Below are positions 1 through 8,323 of a stretch of 44,559 nucleotides of DNA, piece by piece; the stretch's first letter is position 1, and every line of letters begins with the position of its first letter. Source of the stretch: Polaribacter sp. (GTDB taxonomy: Bacteria > Bacteroidota > Bacteroidia > Flavobacteriales > Flavobacteriaceae); the NCBI GenBank assembly GCA_018608545.1, contig JABAZI010000077.1:3462-48020 (forward strand), given 5' to 3'. The translations under genes and the position numbers were made by a program. The notes below the pieces were generated by a model. The model made no database searches. It was given only the letters and a program-made list of their open reading frames with translations, and was not told the origin of the DNA.

Positions 1-387
1 CCAAAAGGAAAGATTGTTTATGGTGGTGGTGGGATAATTCCAGATGTTTTTGTTGCCATAGACACCTCTTCTTATCTCTCGGGGTTCTACTTCAATTCTA
101 TCAATGATTTTGCTTTTAATTTTGTAGACAACAACAGAGCCTCTCTTGGTAAATGGACTCTCAATACTTTTATTTCAGATTTTGATGCAGACGAAACCAT
201 TTTAGAGACTTATTTGACAGGTCAAAAGATCGAAAAAAAATCATCCTTTAAAATAAGACAGCGTATTAAAAAATACCTAAAAGCAGCGATTGCAAACTCT
301 CTTTTTGGTGATCTTGGTTTTTATAGAATTTTACATCAAGACGATAAAATGCTCCAAAAAGTAGCAACGCTAGAAGCTTCAGATTAA
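1..387 (+). CDS. S41 family C-terminal processing peptidase, 3' end only
   Basis: Frame 1 is open from the left edge to TAA at 385-387, giving the last 128 residues of a larger protein. The visible start carries GKIVYGGGGIIPDVFV, the conserved segment at the end of the catalytic domain of S41 (tail-specific/CtpA-like) proteases of Bacteroidota. The catalytic Ser/Lys and PDZ domain would lie upstream, outside the window. The rest is a basic, helical tail with a KKSSFKIRQRIKKYL stretch. Family members are periplasmic and cleave proteins at C-terminal tails. Family assignment is fairly safe; the exact substrate is unknown. Confidence 0.82.
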   Translation, partial: PKGKIVYGGGGIIPDVFVAIDTSSYLSGFYFNSINDFAFNFVDNNRASLGKWTLNTFISDFDADETILETYLTGQKIEKKSSFKIRQRIKKYLKAAIANSLFGDLGFYRILHQDDKMLQKVATLEASD

Positions 388-440
388 GAAATCAATTCTT
401 TTTTCTCGTTCTGTTTTAAAGCCATATATACTATTCATTT

Positions 441-1499
441 ATGAAAAACTACTGGGTTTACTTTTTCTTCTTTTTTCTTCTGATGAGTTGCTCGTCTAAA
501 GAGGAGGAAACATACATCCCTGTTCCTTATGTATTAGAAATTCCAGTCCTTTTTCAAGACAAATTAATCGCTCCAATTATCCCAACAAACAATCCATTAA
601 CTGAGGAGGGAGTTGCTCTTGGAAAAAAATTATTCTTTGATAAAATTTTATCTGGCAACGAAACTCAGTCTTGTGCAACTTGCCACGATCCAGCAGCCTC
701 TTTTACAAATAACGAGCGGTTTAGCAAAGGAATTGATGGTCGATTTGGAACAAGAAATTCAATGCCCTTATTCAATTTAGCTTGGAATTTTGAAGAGCTT
801 TTTGGCTGGGACGGAAAAGAATTTAGTTTAGAAAAACAAGCTCTAGAACCGGTTTCAAACCCTATCGAAATGCATGCAGATTGGAAAACTGTCGTTAAAA
901 AACTAGAAAACCATGCAACCTATCCGTTTTTGTTTCAGCAAGCTTTTGGTTCGTCAAAGATTGACTCTGAATTAGTAACAAAAGCAATTGCACAATTTGA
1001 AAGAACACTGATTTCTGGTAATTCTAAATTCGATCAATATTTGCGTGGAGAAAAAACCCTAACCCCTAAAGAACAAAACGGCTTTACTATTTTTATGGAT
1101 GAGGCCAAAGGAGACTGTTTTCATTGTCATGGAAGTAATAATAATCCTCTCTGGACAGATCATAAATTTCACAACAATGGTTTAGATCTCGAATTTAAAG
1201 ATCTAGGTTTGGGGGCGATAACAGGAGATCCCTCAGATAACGGCAAATTTAAATCTCCTTCCATACGAAATTTAGCTTTCACGGCTCCCTATATGCATGA
1301 CGGGCGATTTACAACCCTAGAAGAAGTTATCAATCATTATTCAGAAGGCCTAAAACCGTCCTCTACAATAGATCCTTTAATGAAAAAAGTGGCGCAAGGA
1401 GGCGTACAGCTTACCCCAGAAGAAAAAACCGATTTAAAAGCCTTTCTACTCACTCTTTCAGATTCAGATTTTATCAATAACCCTGCCTTTAAAGAGTAA
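441..1499 (+). CDS. Di-haem cytochrome c peroxidase (CCP/MauG family) lipoprotein
   Basis: 352 residues. The N-terminus has a hydrophobic stretch ending in the lipobox LMSC (Cys17), so the mature protein is probably a lipid-anchored envelope protein. Two c-haem motifs are visible: CATCH at residues 78-82 and CFHCH at 226-230. APYMHDGRF and the EVINHYSEG helix near the C-terminus are typical of bacterial di-haem peroxidases, which reduce H2O2 with electrons from small c-type cytochromes. It follows the protease gene by 53 bp and lies 121 bp before sufA on the same strand. Placement beside Fe-S assembly genes suggests, but does not show, an oxidative-stress link. MauG-like oxidation of another substrate cannot be excluded. 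Confidence 0.9.
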   Translation: MKNYWVYFFFFFLLMSCSSKEEETYIPVPYVLEIPVLFQDKLIAPIIPTNNPLTEEGVALGKKLFFDKILSGNETQSCATCHDPAASFTNNERFSKGIDGRFGTRNSMPLFNLAWNFEELFGWDGKEFSLEKQALEPVSNPIEMHADWKTVVKKLENHATYPFLFQQAFGSSKIDSELVTKAIAQFERTLISGNSKFDQYLRGEKTLTPKEQNGFTIFMDEAKGDCFHCHGSNNNPLWTDHKFHNNGLDLEFKDLGLGAITGDPSDNGKFKSPSIRNLAFTAPYMHDGRFTTLEEVINHYSEGLKPSSTIDPLMKKVAQGGVQLTPEEKTDLKAFLLTLSDSDFINNPAFKE

Positions 1500-1566
1500 T
1501 CAATAAATCCAATTGTGCCATTAGGTTTCATAATTGAAATTTGAGTCTTTTATTAGACTTATATTG

Positions 1567-1574
1567 TATATTTG
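1567..1574 (+). promoter_or_regulatory. Bacteroidota -7 promoter element for the suf operon
   Basis: TATATTTG matches the TAnnTTTG consensus and ends 46 bp before the sufA ATG. No clear TTG -33 element stands at the usual spacing. The leader between box and start contains a 13-bp direct repeat of the form AATCTATTTAAAA at about 1590-1618. Confidence 0.6.
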
Positions 1575-1620
1575 CAACATATTTAATTTTAATCTATTTA
1601 AAATTAATCTATTTAAAAAC

Positions 1621-1950
1621 ATGATAAAAGTTTCAGATACAGCAAAGAAAAAAGTAGTCGCATTGATGATCGATGAAGGCTTTGACGCTACAAAAGACTT
1701 TGTAAGAGTTGGGGTAAAAAGTGGAGGATGCTCAGGGCTGTCCTACGATTTAACCTTTGATAATAAAAAAGAAGAAAACGACAAGGTTTTTGAAGAAAAT
1801 AACGTGAGAATTATTGTTGATAAAAAAAGTTTTTTATACTTAGTGGGAACTACTTTAGAGTACTCTGGTGGTTTAAACGGAAAAGGATTTGTATTTAACA
1901 ATCCAAACGCAAACCGAACTTGTGGTTGTGGGGAATCATTTTCGCTTTAA
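1621..1950 (+). CDS. sufA: SufA/IscA-type Fe-S cluster carrier (HesB family)
   Basis: 109 residues from ATG 1621. The reading frame is open further upstream, but the promoter box at 1567-1574 and the family's normal length (about 105-110) favour this start. The three conserved A-type carrier cysteines are present: Cys37 in SGGCSGLSY and Cys101/Cys103 in the terminal CGCGESF. The protein accepts clusters from the SufBCD scaffold and passes them to apoproteins in the cytoplasm. It is the first gene of sufABCD, with sufB starting 13 bp after its stop. IscA and ErpA share the motif; the neighbours decide for SufA. Confidence 0.92.
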   Translation: MIKVSDTAKKKVVALMIDEGFDATKDFVRVGVKSGGCSGLSYDLTFDNKKEENDKVFEENNVRIIVDKKSFLYLVGTTLEYSGGLNGKGFVFNNPNANRTCGCGESFSL

Positions 1951-1963
1951 AAATTAGAAAAAG

Positions 1964-3412
1964 ATGTCAAAATATACTGAAGACGATTTAAGAGAAGAAT
2001 TAAAAACCAAAGAATACGAATATGGTTTTTACACGGATATAGAAAGTGAAACCTTTGCCAAAGGGTTAAACGAAGATGTTGTTCGCGCTATCTCTAAAAA
2101 GAAAAATGAACCCCAATGGATGACCGATTGGCGAATAGAAGCTTTTAGAGTTTGGGAACAAATGGAAGAACCTGAATGGGCGAATGTTCATTATGAAAAA
2201 CCAAAATTTCAAGATATTGCATACTATTCTGCTCCAAAAGAAAAACCAAAATTAAATTCTTTAGACGAGGTTGATCCAGAATTATTAGACACTTTTAAAC
2301 GTTTAGGAATTTCCTTGGATGAACAAAAGAAATTAGCCAACGTCGCGGTAGATATTGTGATGGACTCTGTGTCTGTTGCAACCACTTTCAAAAAAACACT
2401 AGGTGAAAAAGGGATTATTTTCATGCCTATTTCTGAAGCAATCCAAGAACATCCAGAATTGGTAAAAAAATACTTAGGAACTGTTGTTCCAACAAAAGAC
2501 AACTTTTACGCAGCATTAAATTCTGCTGTTTTCTCTGATGGGTCGTTTTGTTACATTCCGAAAGGAGTTCGATGTCCTATGGAGTTGTCTACCTATTTTA
2601 GAATTAATGAAGGAGGAACAGGACAGTTTGAAAGAACCTTAGTTGTTGCTGATAAAGGTAGCTATGTTTCTTATCTAGAAGGATGTACTGCTCCAAGCAG
2701 GGATGAAAATCAGCTTCATGCCGCTGTGGTAGAGCTCGTTGCCATGGACGATGCAGAAATTAAATACTCTACGGTTCAAAACTGGTATCCAGGAAATGCA
2801 GAAGGAAAAGGAGGCGTTTATAATTTTGTTACTAAAAGAGGTATTTGTGAAAATAATGCAAAAATTTCTTGGACACAAGTAGAAACAGGTTCTGCGGTTA
2901 CCTGGAAATATCCTTCATGTATCTTAAAAGGAAACAACTCTGTTGGTGAATTTTACTCAATTGCAGTAACAAATAACCACCAACAAGCAGATACAGGTAC
3001 AAAGATGATTCACTTGGGTAAAAATACCAAGTCAACGATTATTTCAAAAGGAATCTCTGCAGGTCATTCTCAAAATTCATACAGAGGTTTAGTGCAAATA
3101 AATTCAAGGGCAGAAAATGCACGTAATTTCTCCCAATGCGATTCTTTATTGATGGGAAATGCTTGTGGTGCTCACACATTTCCATATATCGAAGTTAAAA
3201 ACAAATCAGCGCAAATAGAACACGAAGCGACAACAAGTAAAATTGGAGAAGACCAATTGTTTTATTGTAATCAGCGAGGAATTGATACTGAAAAAGCAAT
3301 CGCTTTAATTGTAAACGGGTTTAGCAAAGAAGTGTTAAACAAGCTTCCGATGGAATTTGCTGTAGAAGCTCAGAAATTATTAGAAATCAGTTTAGAGGGC
3401 TCCGTAGGATAA
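1964..3412 (+). CDS. sufB: Fe-S cluster assembly scaffold SufB
   Basis: 482 residues, usual SufB length. Key residues align with E. coli SufB at a constant offset of 13: Cys241 in YLEGCTAP (E. coli C254, sulfur entry), Cys392 in SQCDSLL (C405) and His420 in IEHEATTSK (H433), the last two implicated in cluster formation. SufB receives persulfide sulfur and builds the nascent cluster in the SufBC2D complex. It lies between sufA (13-bp gap) and sufC (56-bp gap). Confidence 0.97.
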   Translation: MSKYTEDDLREELKTKEYEYGFYTDIESETFAKGLNEDVVRAISKKKNEPQWMTDWRIEAFRVWEQMEEPEWANVHYEKPKFQDIAYYSAPKEKPKLNSLDEVDPELLDTFKRLGISLDEQKKLANVAVDIVMDSVSVATTFKKTLGEKGIIFMPISEAIQEHPELVKKYLGTVVPTKDNFYAALNSAVFSDGSFCYIPKGVRCPMELSTYFRINEGGTGQFERTLVVADKGSYVSYLEGCTAPSRDENQLHAAVVELVAMDDAEIKYSTVQNWYPGNAEGKGGVYNFVTKRGICENNAKISWTQVETGSAVTWKYPSCILKGNNSVGEFYSIAVTNNHQQADTGTKMIHLGKNTKSTIISKGISAGHSQNSYRGLVQINSRAENARNFSQCDSLLMGNACGAHTFPYIEVKNKSAQIEHEATTSKIGEDQLFYCNQRGIDTEKAIALIVNGFSKEVLNKLPMEFAVEAQKLLEISLEGSVG

Positions 3413-3468
3413 TTAAATAAACAAAAACGCCTACAGTTAACACTTAAAGGCACTTAGTATAAAAAAGG

Positions 3469-4218
3469 ATGTTAAAAATAGAAAATTTACAAGCAAGCAT
3501 AAATGATAAATCAATTTTAAAAGGATTGAATTTAGAAGTAAAAGCAGGCGAAGTTCATGCGATTATGGGTCCAAATGGTGCGGGAAAAAGTACATTGGCA
3601 AATATCATTGCGGGAAAAGAAGAATATGAAGTTACTAATGGAACCATTGAACTAAATGGAGAAGATATTCGTGAGTTAGCTCCAGAAGAAAGAGCACATA
3701 ATGGCGTCTTTCTGTCTTTCCAATACCCTGTTGAAATCCCTGGAGTTTCTGTAACCAATTTCATCAAAACAGCCATTAACGAAACTCGAAAAGCAAAAGG
3801 TTTAGAAGACATGCCTGCTAAAGACATGTTGAAAATGATTCGCGAAAAGTCTGAATTATTAGAAATAGACCGTAAATTTCTATCTCGTTCTTTAAACGAA
3901 GGTTTTTCCGGAGGAGAAAAAAAACGTAATGAAATCTTTCAAATGGCAATGCTGGAGCCAAAATTAGCTATTTTAGACGAAACAGACTCGGGGTTAGATA
4001 TCGATGCGCTGCGTATTGTTGCTAACGGAGTTAACAAACTAAAATCTAAAGACAATGCCGTAATTGTTATTACGCACTACCAACGCCTACTCGATTATAT
4101 TGTTCCAGACTTTGTGCACGTTTTACACAATGGAAAAATTGTAAAATCTGGAGATGCCTCTCTAGCTCTAGAGCTAGAAGCAAAAGGATATGATTGGATT
4201 AAACAAGAATTAGTTTAA
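3469..4218 (+). CDS. sufC: Fe-S assembly ATPase SufC
   Basis: 249 residues, an ABC-type ATPase without membrane domain. The Walker A motif GPNGAGKST is at 34-42, the signature FSGGE at 147-151, Walker B LAILDE at 166-171 and the switch His203 in ITHYQ. The SufC-specific string GFSGGEKKRNEI is intact. It dimerises on SufB and SufD and drives the shape change needed for cluster assembly. The coding sequence contains an 18-bp perfect palindrome near its 3' end (4161-4178). sufD starts 16 bp after the stop. Confidence 0.97.
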   Translation: MLKIENLQASINDKSILKGLNLEVKAGEVHAIMGPNGAGKSTLANIIAGKEEYEVTNGTIELNGEDIRELAPEERAHNGVFLSFQYPVEIPGVSVTNFIKTAINETRKAKGLEDMPAKDMLKMIREKSELLEIDRKFLSRSLNEGFSGGEKKRNEIFQMAMLEPKLAILDETDSGLDIDALRIVANGVNKLKSKDNAVIVITHYQRLLDYIVPDFVHVLHNGKIVKSGDASLALELEAKGYDWIKQELV

Positions 4219-4234
4219 GATATAAGCTAAAAAG

Positions 4235-5548
4235 ATGGAATTAAAAGATAAAATATTATCATCGTACGTAGCATTTGAAAACCGTGTAGATACGAATTCT
4301 GATGTACATGAAATTCGTTCAGAAGCATTTCAAAATTTTGAAGATCTAGGCTTTCCAACAAAAAAGTTAGAAGCATGGAAATATACTTCTTTAAACACTG
4401 TTTTAAAGCCGGACTACAGCATCTTTCCGAATAAAGAAAACGATATTGAACTTTCTGATGTAAAAAAATATTTTATACACGATATTGATGCCTATAAGCT
4501 TGTTTTTGTTGATGGTAAGTACAATTCTTTTCTCTCAGAAACGACACATGATAATTTTGATGTTTGCCTAATGTCTGCGGCTTTAAGCAAGCAAAAATAT
4601 AAGGTAGTTATTGAAAATTATTTTAATAAAATTGCAAAACAAGACAACCTAACTTCTTTAAATACGGCTTTTGCCAACGAAGGTGCTTATATCTATATTC
4701 CTAAAAATGTTGAAGTTAAAAAACCAATTCAGATTATTAATTTCACAACAGGTTCTGAATCGGCAACTATGTTACAGCCAAGAAATTTAATTGTTGTTGA
4801 GGAAAACGCACATGTTCAAATTATAGAACGTCATCAGAGCTTGACAACAAATCCTGTTTTAACAAATGCAGTAACAGAAATTTTTGCAGACAAAAGAGCT
4901 TTTGTAGATTATTATAAAATCCAGAATGACAAAACCAATGCTTCTCTAGTAGACAATACTTATATAGAACAACAATCGAATAGTGTTGTTGCTGTTCACA
5001 CGTTTTCATTTGGTGGAAATATTACAAGAAACAACTTGAATTTTTATCAAAAAGGACAACACATTGATTCAATCTTAAAAGGGATTACGATTATTGAAGG
5101 AAAGCAACACGTTGATCATCATACTTTAGTGCATCATATAGAACCAAATTGTGAGAGTCATCAAGATTATAAAGGAATCTATGACGATCGCTCTACAGGG
5201 GTGTTTAACGGAAAGGTTGTTGTTGAAAAAGAGGCTCAAAAAACAAATGCATATCAACAAAACAATAATGTTTTAGTAAATGATAAAGCTACAATTAATG
5301 CAAAACCTCAACTTGAGATTTTTGCAGATGATGTAAAATGTTCTCATGGATGTACAATTGGCCAATTAGATGATGAAGCTTTATTTTACATGCAACAAAG
5401 GGGTATTCCGAAGAAAGAAGGAAAGGCTTTATTGATGTATGCCTTTGCAAATACAGTTTTAGAAAGCGTAAAGATACCAGAAGTAAAACAGCGGATCACT
5501 GAGTTAATCGCCAAAAAATTGGGTGTTAATATCGGGTTTGATTTATAA
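4235..5548 (+). CDS. sufD: Fe-S cluster assembly protein SufD
   Basis: 437 residues with the SufB/SufD beta-helix core. Conserved parts include the N-terminal motif EAWKYTSL and the C-terminal CSHGCTIGQLDDEALFYMQQRGI, whose His in HGCT corresponds to the functional SufD histidine. SufD pairs with SufB in SufBC2D and is needed for iron entry. Last gene of sufABCD, followed at 5577-5603 by a terminator-like hairpin and then a gene on the opposite strand. Confidence 0.96.
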   Translation: MELKDKILSSYVAFENRVDTNSDVHEIRSEAFQNFEDLGFPTKKLEAWKYTSLNTVLKPDYSIFPNKENDIELSDVKKYFIHDIDAYKLVFVDGKYNSFLSETTHDNFDVCLMSAALSKQKYKVVIENYFNKIAKQDNLTSLNTAFANEGAYIYIPKNVEVKKPIQIINFTTGSESATMLQPRNLIVVEENAHVQIIERHQSLTTNPVLTNAVTEIFADKRAFVDYYKIQNDKTNASLVDNTYIEQQSNSVVAVHTFSFGGNITRNNLNFYQKGQHIDSILKGITIIEGKQHVDHHTLVHHIEPNCESHQDYKGIYDDRSTGVFNGKVVVEKEAQKTNAYQQNNNVLVNDKATINAKPQLEIFADDVKCSHGCTIGQLDDEALFYMQQRGIPKKEGKALLMYAFANTVLESVKIPEVKQRITELIAKKLGVNIGFDL

Positions 5549-5576
5549 AAACTTGCCTTATTACTTATATAAAAAC

Positions 5577-5603
5577 AAACCGCGCAAATTGCGTGGTTTT
5601 TTC
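5577..5603. terminator. Bidirectional terminator between sufD and the serine hydrolase gene
   Basis: The stem AAACCGCGCAA / TTGCGTGGTTT (one G-T pair, very short loop) is followed by a T run on the plus strand. On the minus strand the same hairpin is followed by TTTGTTTTT. It sits between two convergent genes. Confidence 0.75.
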
Positions 5604-5607
5604 ATTT

Positions 5608-6927
5608 TTACTCGATCGCCTCCAAGATCCCCTTCAAAAACTCATTCTCTTCAAATTCAGATAATCCAAAGCGAACAACTACTAAATCTTGATCTGGTAA
5701 AACATACACCCTTTGGCCTTGGTATCCATGTGCACAATACATGTTTTTTGGAACGTCTTTAAATTGCCCTTCTGTATTTAACCAAAAATGTGCGCCATAC
5801 ACACCGCTAGATCCTGGTGATGGTGTGGTTACATACTCTACCCAATCTTTGTCAAAGAGTTGTTCTCCGTTCCAATTCCCGTTATGAAGGTACAAGAGCC
5901 CTAACTTACCCCAATCTCTGGCAGTTGCCCAAGAATAGGAGGAACCAACATAGTTTCCGCTTAAATCAGCTTCTAAAACCATGGTGCTCATCCCTATTTT
6001 ATCAATTAAATCTGAATACCAAAAGTCTAAATATTCTTGATGTGTTTTAAACAGATTCCTTAAAAGCCTGGATAATAAATTTGTGGTTCCGGAAGAATAA
6101 TTCCAAGATTCATTTGGCTTGCCCACTAGAGGCTTGTTTTCTTGCGCTCTACTCATATCCCGGTCTAAAAACAACATTTTAGTCGCATCAGAAATTTCGT
6201 CATAATTTTCATCCCATTCTAGGCCAGAATTCATTTGTAGTAAGTTATGAAGTGTAATGTCTTTTCTTGCATCATTCTGCCAAGATTCTACAAGTGCTCT
6301 GTTTTGTACATTTAATTTTCCTTGATACTGCAGTACTCCAAAAACAGTACTTAAAATACTTTTTGTCATCGACCATCCTAATATTTTGGAGTCCTGACGA
6401 AACCCTCTCGCGTATTGTTCTCCAATAATTTTGTCTTTATAGACAACTACAATAGCCCTTGTATTAGAAGCTTCACAAAGAGCGTCTATTGTTTTATCTA
6501 GTTTTTTATAATTGATGTTTCCAAACACGGTATCTTTTTGAGATGCATTCCAAAAAGGATACAAATTTGTGGTATCCAAAAACGATCTATTAGGTGTTGA
6601 ATAAACAGTTGTTTCGTCTGTATCTCTGAGTGTTAAAACACTTCCTAACCCTTCTCTATAAACGGCCTTTCTCGACAACAAGCCAAACACAGAGGAGCTG
6701 GCCGTTTTATTTTCTAAATCAATTTTATCTGAGGCTAAATGAACTGGCGAAAAATTAGTATCGGTACTATCTGTCAAAGCCAAACTTCTGTTGGCTAAAA
6801 AAACAGAAGAAGCTGTATTTTTTGCAGAATATCCTGCCAAAATATTTAATTTCGGATAATTATAAACGACGGTACTGGTAATCACTACCGTTAATAAAAG
6901 GAGTATTCTCTTAAAAATCTTCATCAT
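5608..6927 (-). CDS. Serine hydrolase of the beta-lactamase/class C (EstB/NylB-like) family
   Basis: 439 residues. An N-terminal hydrophobic segment (about 6-24) gives membrane anchoring or export. The class C motifs are present: SMTK (Ser186, Lys189) and YSS (Tyr277). The HGYQGQRVYV segment near the C-terminus resembles the third active-site strand. LLQMNSGLEW is characteristic of esterase or 6-aminohexanoate-dimer-hydrolase-like members rather than true beta-lactamases. Residues 25-130 are not recognised. The gene lies on the minus strand between sufD and sufS, splitting the SUF genes. Substrate unknown. The start could be either of two adjacent ATG codons. Confidence 0.85.
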   Translation of the reverse strand: MMKIFKRILLLLTVVITSTVVYNYPKLNILAGYSAKNTASSVFLANRSLALTDSTDTNFSPVHLASDKIDLENKTASSSVFGLLSRKAVYREGLGSVLTLRDTDETTVYSTPNRSFLDTTNLYPFWNASQKDTVFGNINYKKLDKTIDALCEASNTRAIVVVYKDKIIGEQYARGFRQDSKILGWSMTKSILSTVFGVLQYQGKLNVQNRALVESWQNDARKDITLHNLLQMNSGLEWDENYDEISDATKMLFLDRDMSRAQENKPLVGKPNESWNYSSGTTNLLSRLLRNLFKTHQEYLDFWYSDLIDKIGMSTMVLEADLSGNYVGSSYSWATARDWGKLGLLYLHNGNWNGEQLFDKDWVEYVTTPSPGSSGVYGAHFWLNTEGQFKDVPKNMYCAHGYQGQRVYVLPDQDLVVVRFGLSEFEENEFLKGILEAIE

Positions 6928-6969
6928 AAGGTTTTAGTTATGCGAAAATAAGAAAATCATATTGTCTTT

Positions 6970-7002
6970 TTGAAAACTTTAAAAAATCAACCGTTATCTT
7001 TG
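6970..7002 (+). promoter_or_regulatory. Promoter of sufS
   Basis: TTG at 6970-6972, 22 bp, then TATCTTTG at 6995-7002 matches the Bacteroidota TTG / TAnnTTTG pattern. The ATG is 19 bp downstream. This gives sufS its own promoter, separate from sufABCD. Confidence 0.7.
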
Positions 7003-7021
7003 CATTATAAATTCGATTCGT

Positions 7022-8236
7022 ATGATAAATATTGATAAAATTCGAAAAGATTTCCCAATTCTAAATAGAACGGTAAACGACAAGCCTTTGGTTTATTTTG
7101 ACAATGCCGCCACCTCACAAACACCGCAAATAGTTATTGATACTATTGTTGATTATTATAGCAATTTCAATGCAAATATTCATAGAGGTGTTCACACGTT
7201 AAGTCAAGAGTCTACAGATAAGTATGAGGAAGCCCGTATAAAAATTCAAAAACATTTTAATGCAGCGCATGCATACGAAATTATACTAACCTCAGGAACA
7301 ACCCATAGTATAAATATGGTGGCTTCAGGGTTTGAAACATTGTTACAAAAAGACGATGAAATTATTGTTTCGGCTTTAGAGCATCATTCCAATATTGTTC
7401 CTTGGCAAATGTTGTGTGAGAAAACAGGTGCTATTTTAAAGGTAATTCCAATGAGTTTAGATGGTTCTTTGCAAATGGACGTGTATCATAGTTTGGTCAA
7501 TGAAAAAACAAAAGTTGTCTTCTGTAACCACGTTTCTAATGCTCTAGGAATTGTAAATCCTATTGAAGAAATTATTGAAAAAGCGCATCTATTTGGTGCT
7601 GCAGTTCTAATTGACGGAGCTCAAGCAACCCCTCATATTAAACCAGATGTACAAGCGTTAAATGTTGATTTTTATGTAGCCTCTGCACACAAGTTATGCG
7701 GTCCTACAGGGGTTGGTTTATTGTATGGTAAAAAAGAATGGTTAGAAAAACTACCTCCTTATCAAGGTGGCGGAGAAATGATCGATACCGTTAGCTTTGA
7801 AAAAACAACCTACGCGGGTTTACCTCATAAATTTGAAGCGGGAACACCAAATATTTGTGGAGGAATCGCTTTTGGAACTGCTTTAGATTATATGAATGCA
7901 GTAGGTTTTGAAAATATTGCCTCTTATGAACACGACCTTTTAGAATACGGAACAGAAGAATTATTAAAAATTGAAGGCCTAAGAATCTACGGCACAACTG
8001 TAGAAAAAACAGCGGTAATCTCTTTTAATGTTGGAGAAATTCATCCCTATGATATTGGGGTTATTTTAGACAAACTCGGTATTGCCGTTAGAACCGGACA
8101 TCACTGTGCACAACCGATTATGGATTTTTACAAAATTCCCGGAACCATTAGAGCTTCCTTTTCTTTTTACAACACCAAAGAAGAAATTGATGTTTTTATT
8201 ACTTCCCTCAAAAGAGCGGTTTTAATGCTCTCATAA
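7022..8236 (+). CDS. sufS: Cysteine desulfurase SufS
   Basis: 404 residues, a class V PLP-dependent aminotransferase-fold enzyme of the SufS (type II) group. The PLP lysine is Lys224 in SAHKLCGPTG. The catalytic cysteine is Cys362 in RTGHHCAQP, placed as in E. coli SufS (K226, C364). It removes sulfur from L-cysteine as a persulfide for SufB, normally with SufE or SufU as shuttle; neither is encoded nearby. It has its own promoter and is closed by a strong terminator at 8252-8284. Confidence 0.96.
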   Translation: MINIDKIRKDFPILNRTVNDKPLVYFDNAATSQTPQIVIDTIVDYYSNFNANIHRGVHTLSQESTDKYEEARIKIQKHFNAAHAYEIILTSGTTHSINMVASGFETLLQKDDEIIVSALEHHSNIVPWQMLCEKTGAILKVIPMSLDGSLQMDVYHSLVNEKTKVVFCNHVSNALGIVNPIEEIIEKAHLFGAAVLIDGAQATPHIKPDVQALNVDFYVASAHKLCGPTGVGLLYGKKEWLEKLPPYQGGGEMIDTVSFEKTTYAGLPHKFEAGTPNICGGIAFGTALDYMNAVGFENIASYEHDLLEYGTEELLKIEGLRIYGTTVEKTAVISFNVGEIHPYDIGVILDKLGIAVRTGHHCAQPIMDFYKIPGTIRASFSFYNTKEEIDVFITSLKRAVLMLS

Positions 8237-8251
8237 AAAAGATCTTAAAAT

Positions 8252-8284
8252 AAAAAAGGTTGAGCTAAGCTCAACCTTTTTTTT
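8252..8284. terminator. Rho-independent terminator after sufS
   Basis: An A6 tract, the stem GGTTGAGCT / AGCTCAACC and a T8 tract form a near-perfect palindrome. It should work in both directions between sufS and the convergent TonB-dependent receptor gene. Confidence 0.85.
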
Positions 8285-8323
8285 GTTAGATATGTATGTT
8301 CTCTTAAAAAAAGAACAAACTAC

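Noticed and set aside
1534..1620. Longer N-terminus for sufA
   Set aside because: The extra codons cover the promoter box and are Phe/Asn/Leu-rich; family length supports ATG 1621.
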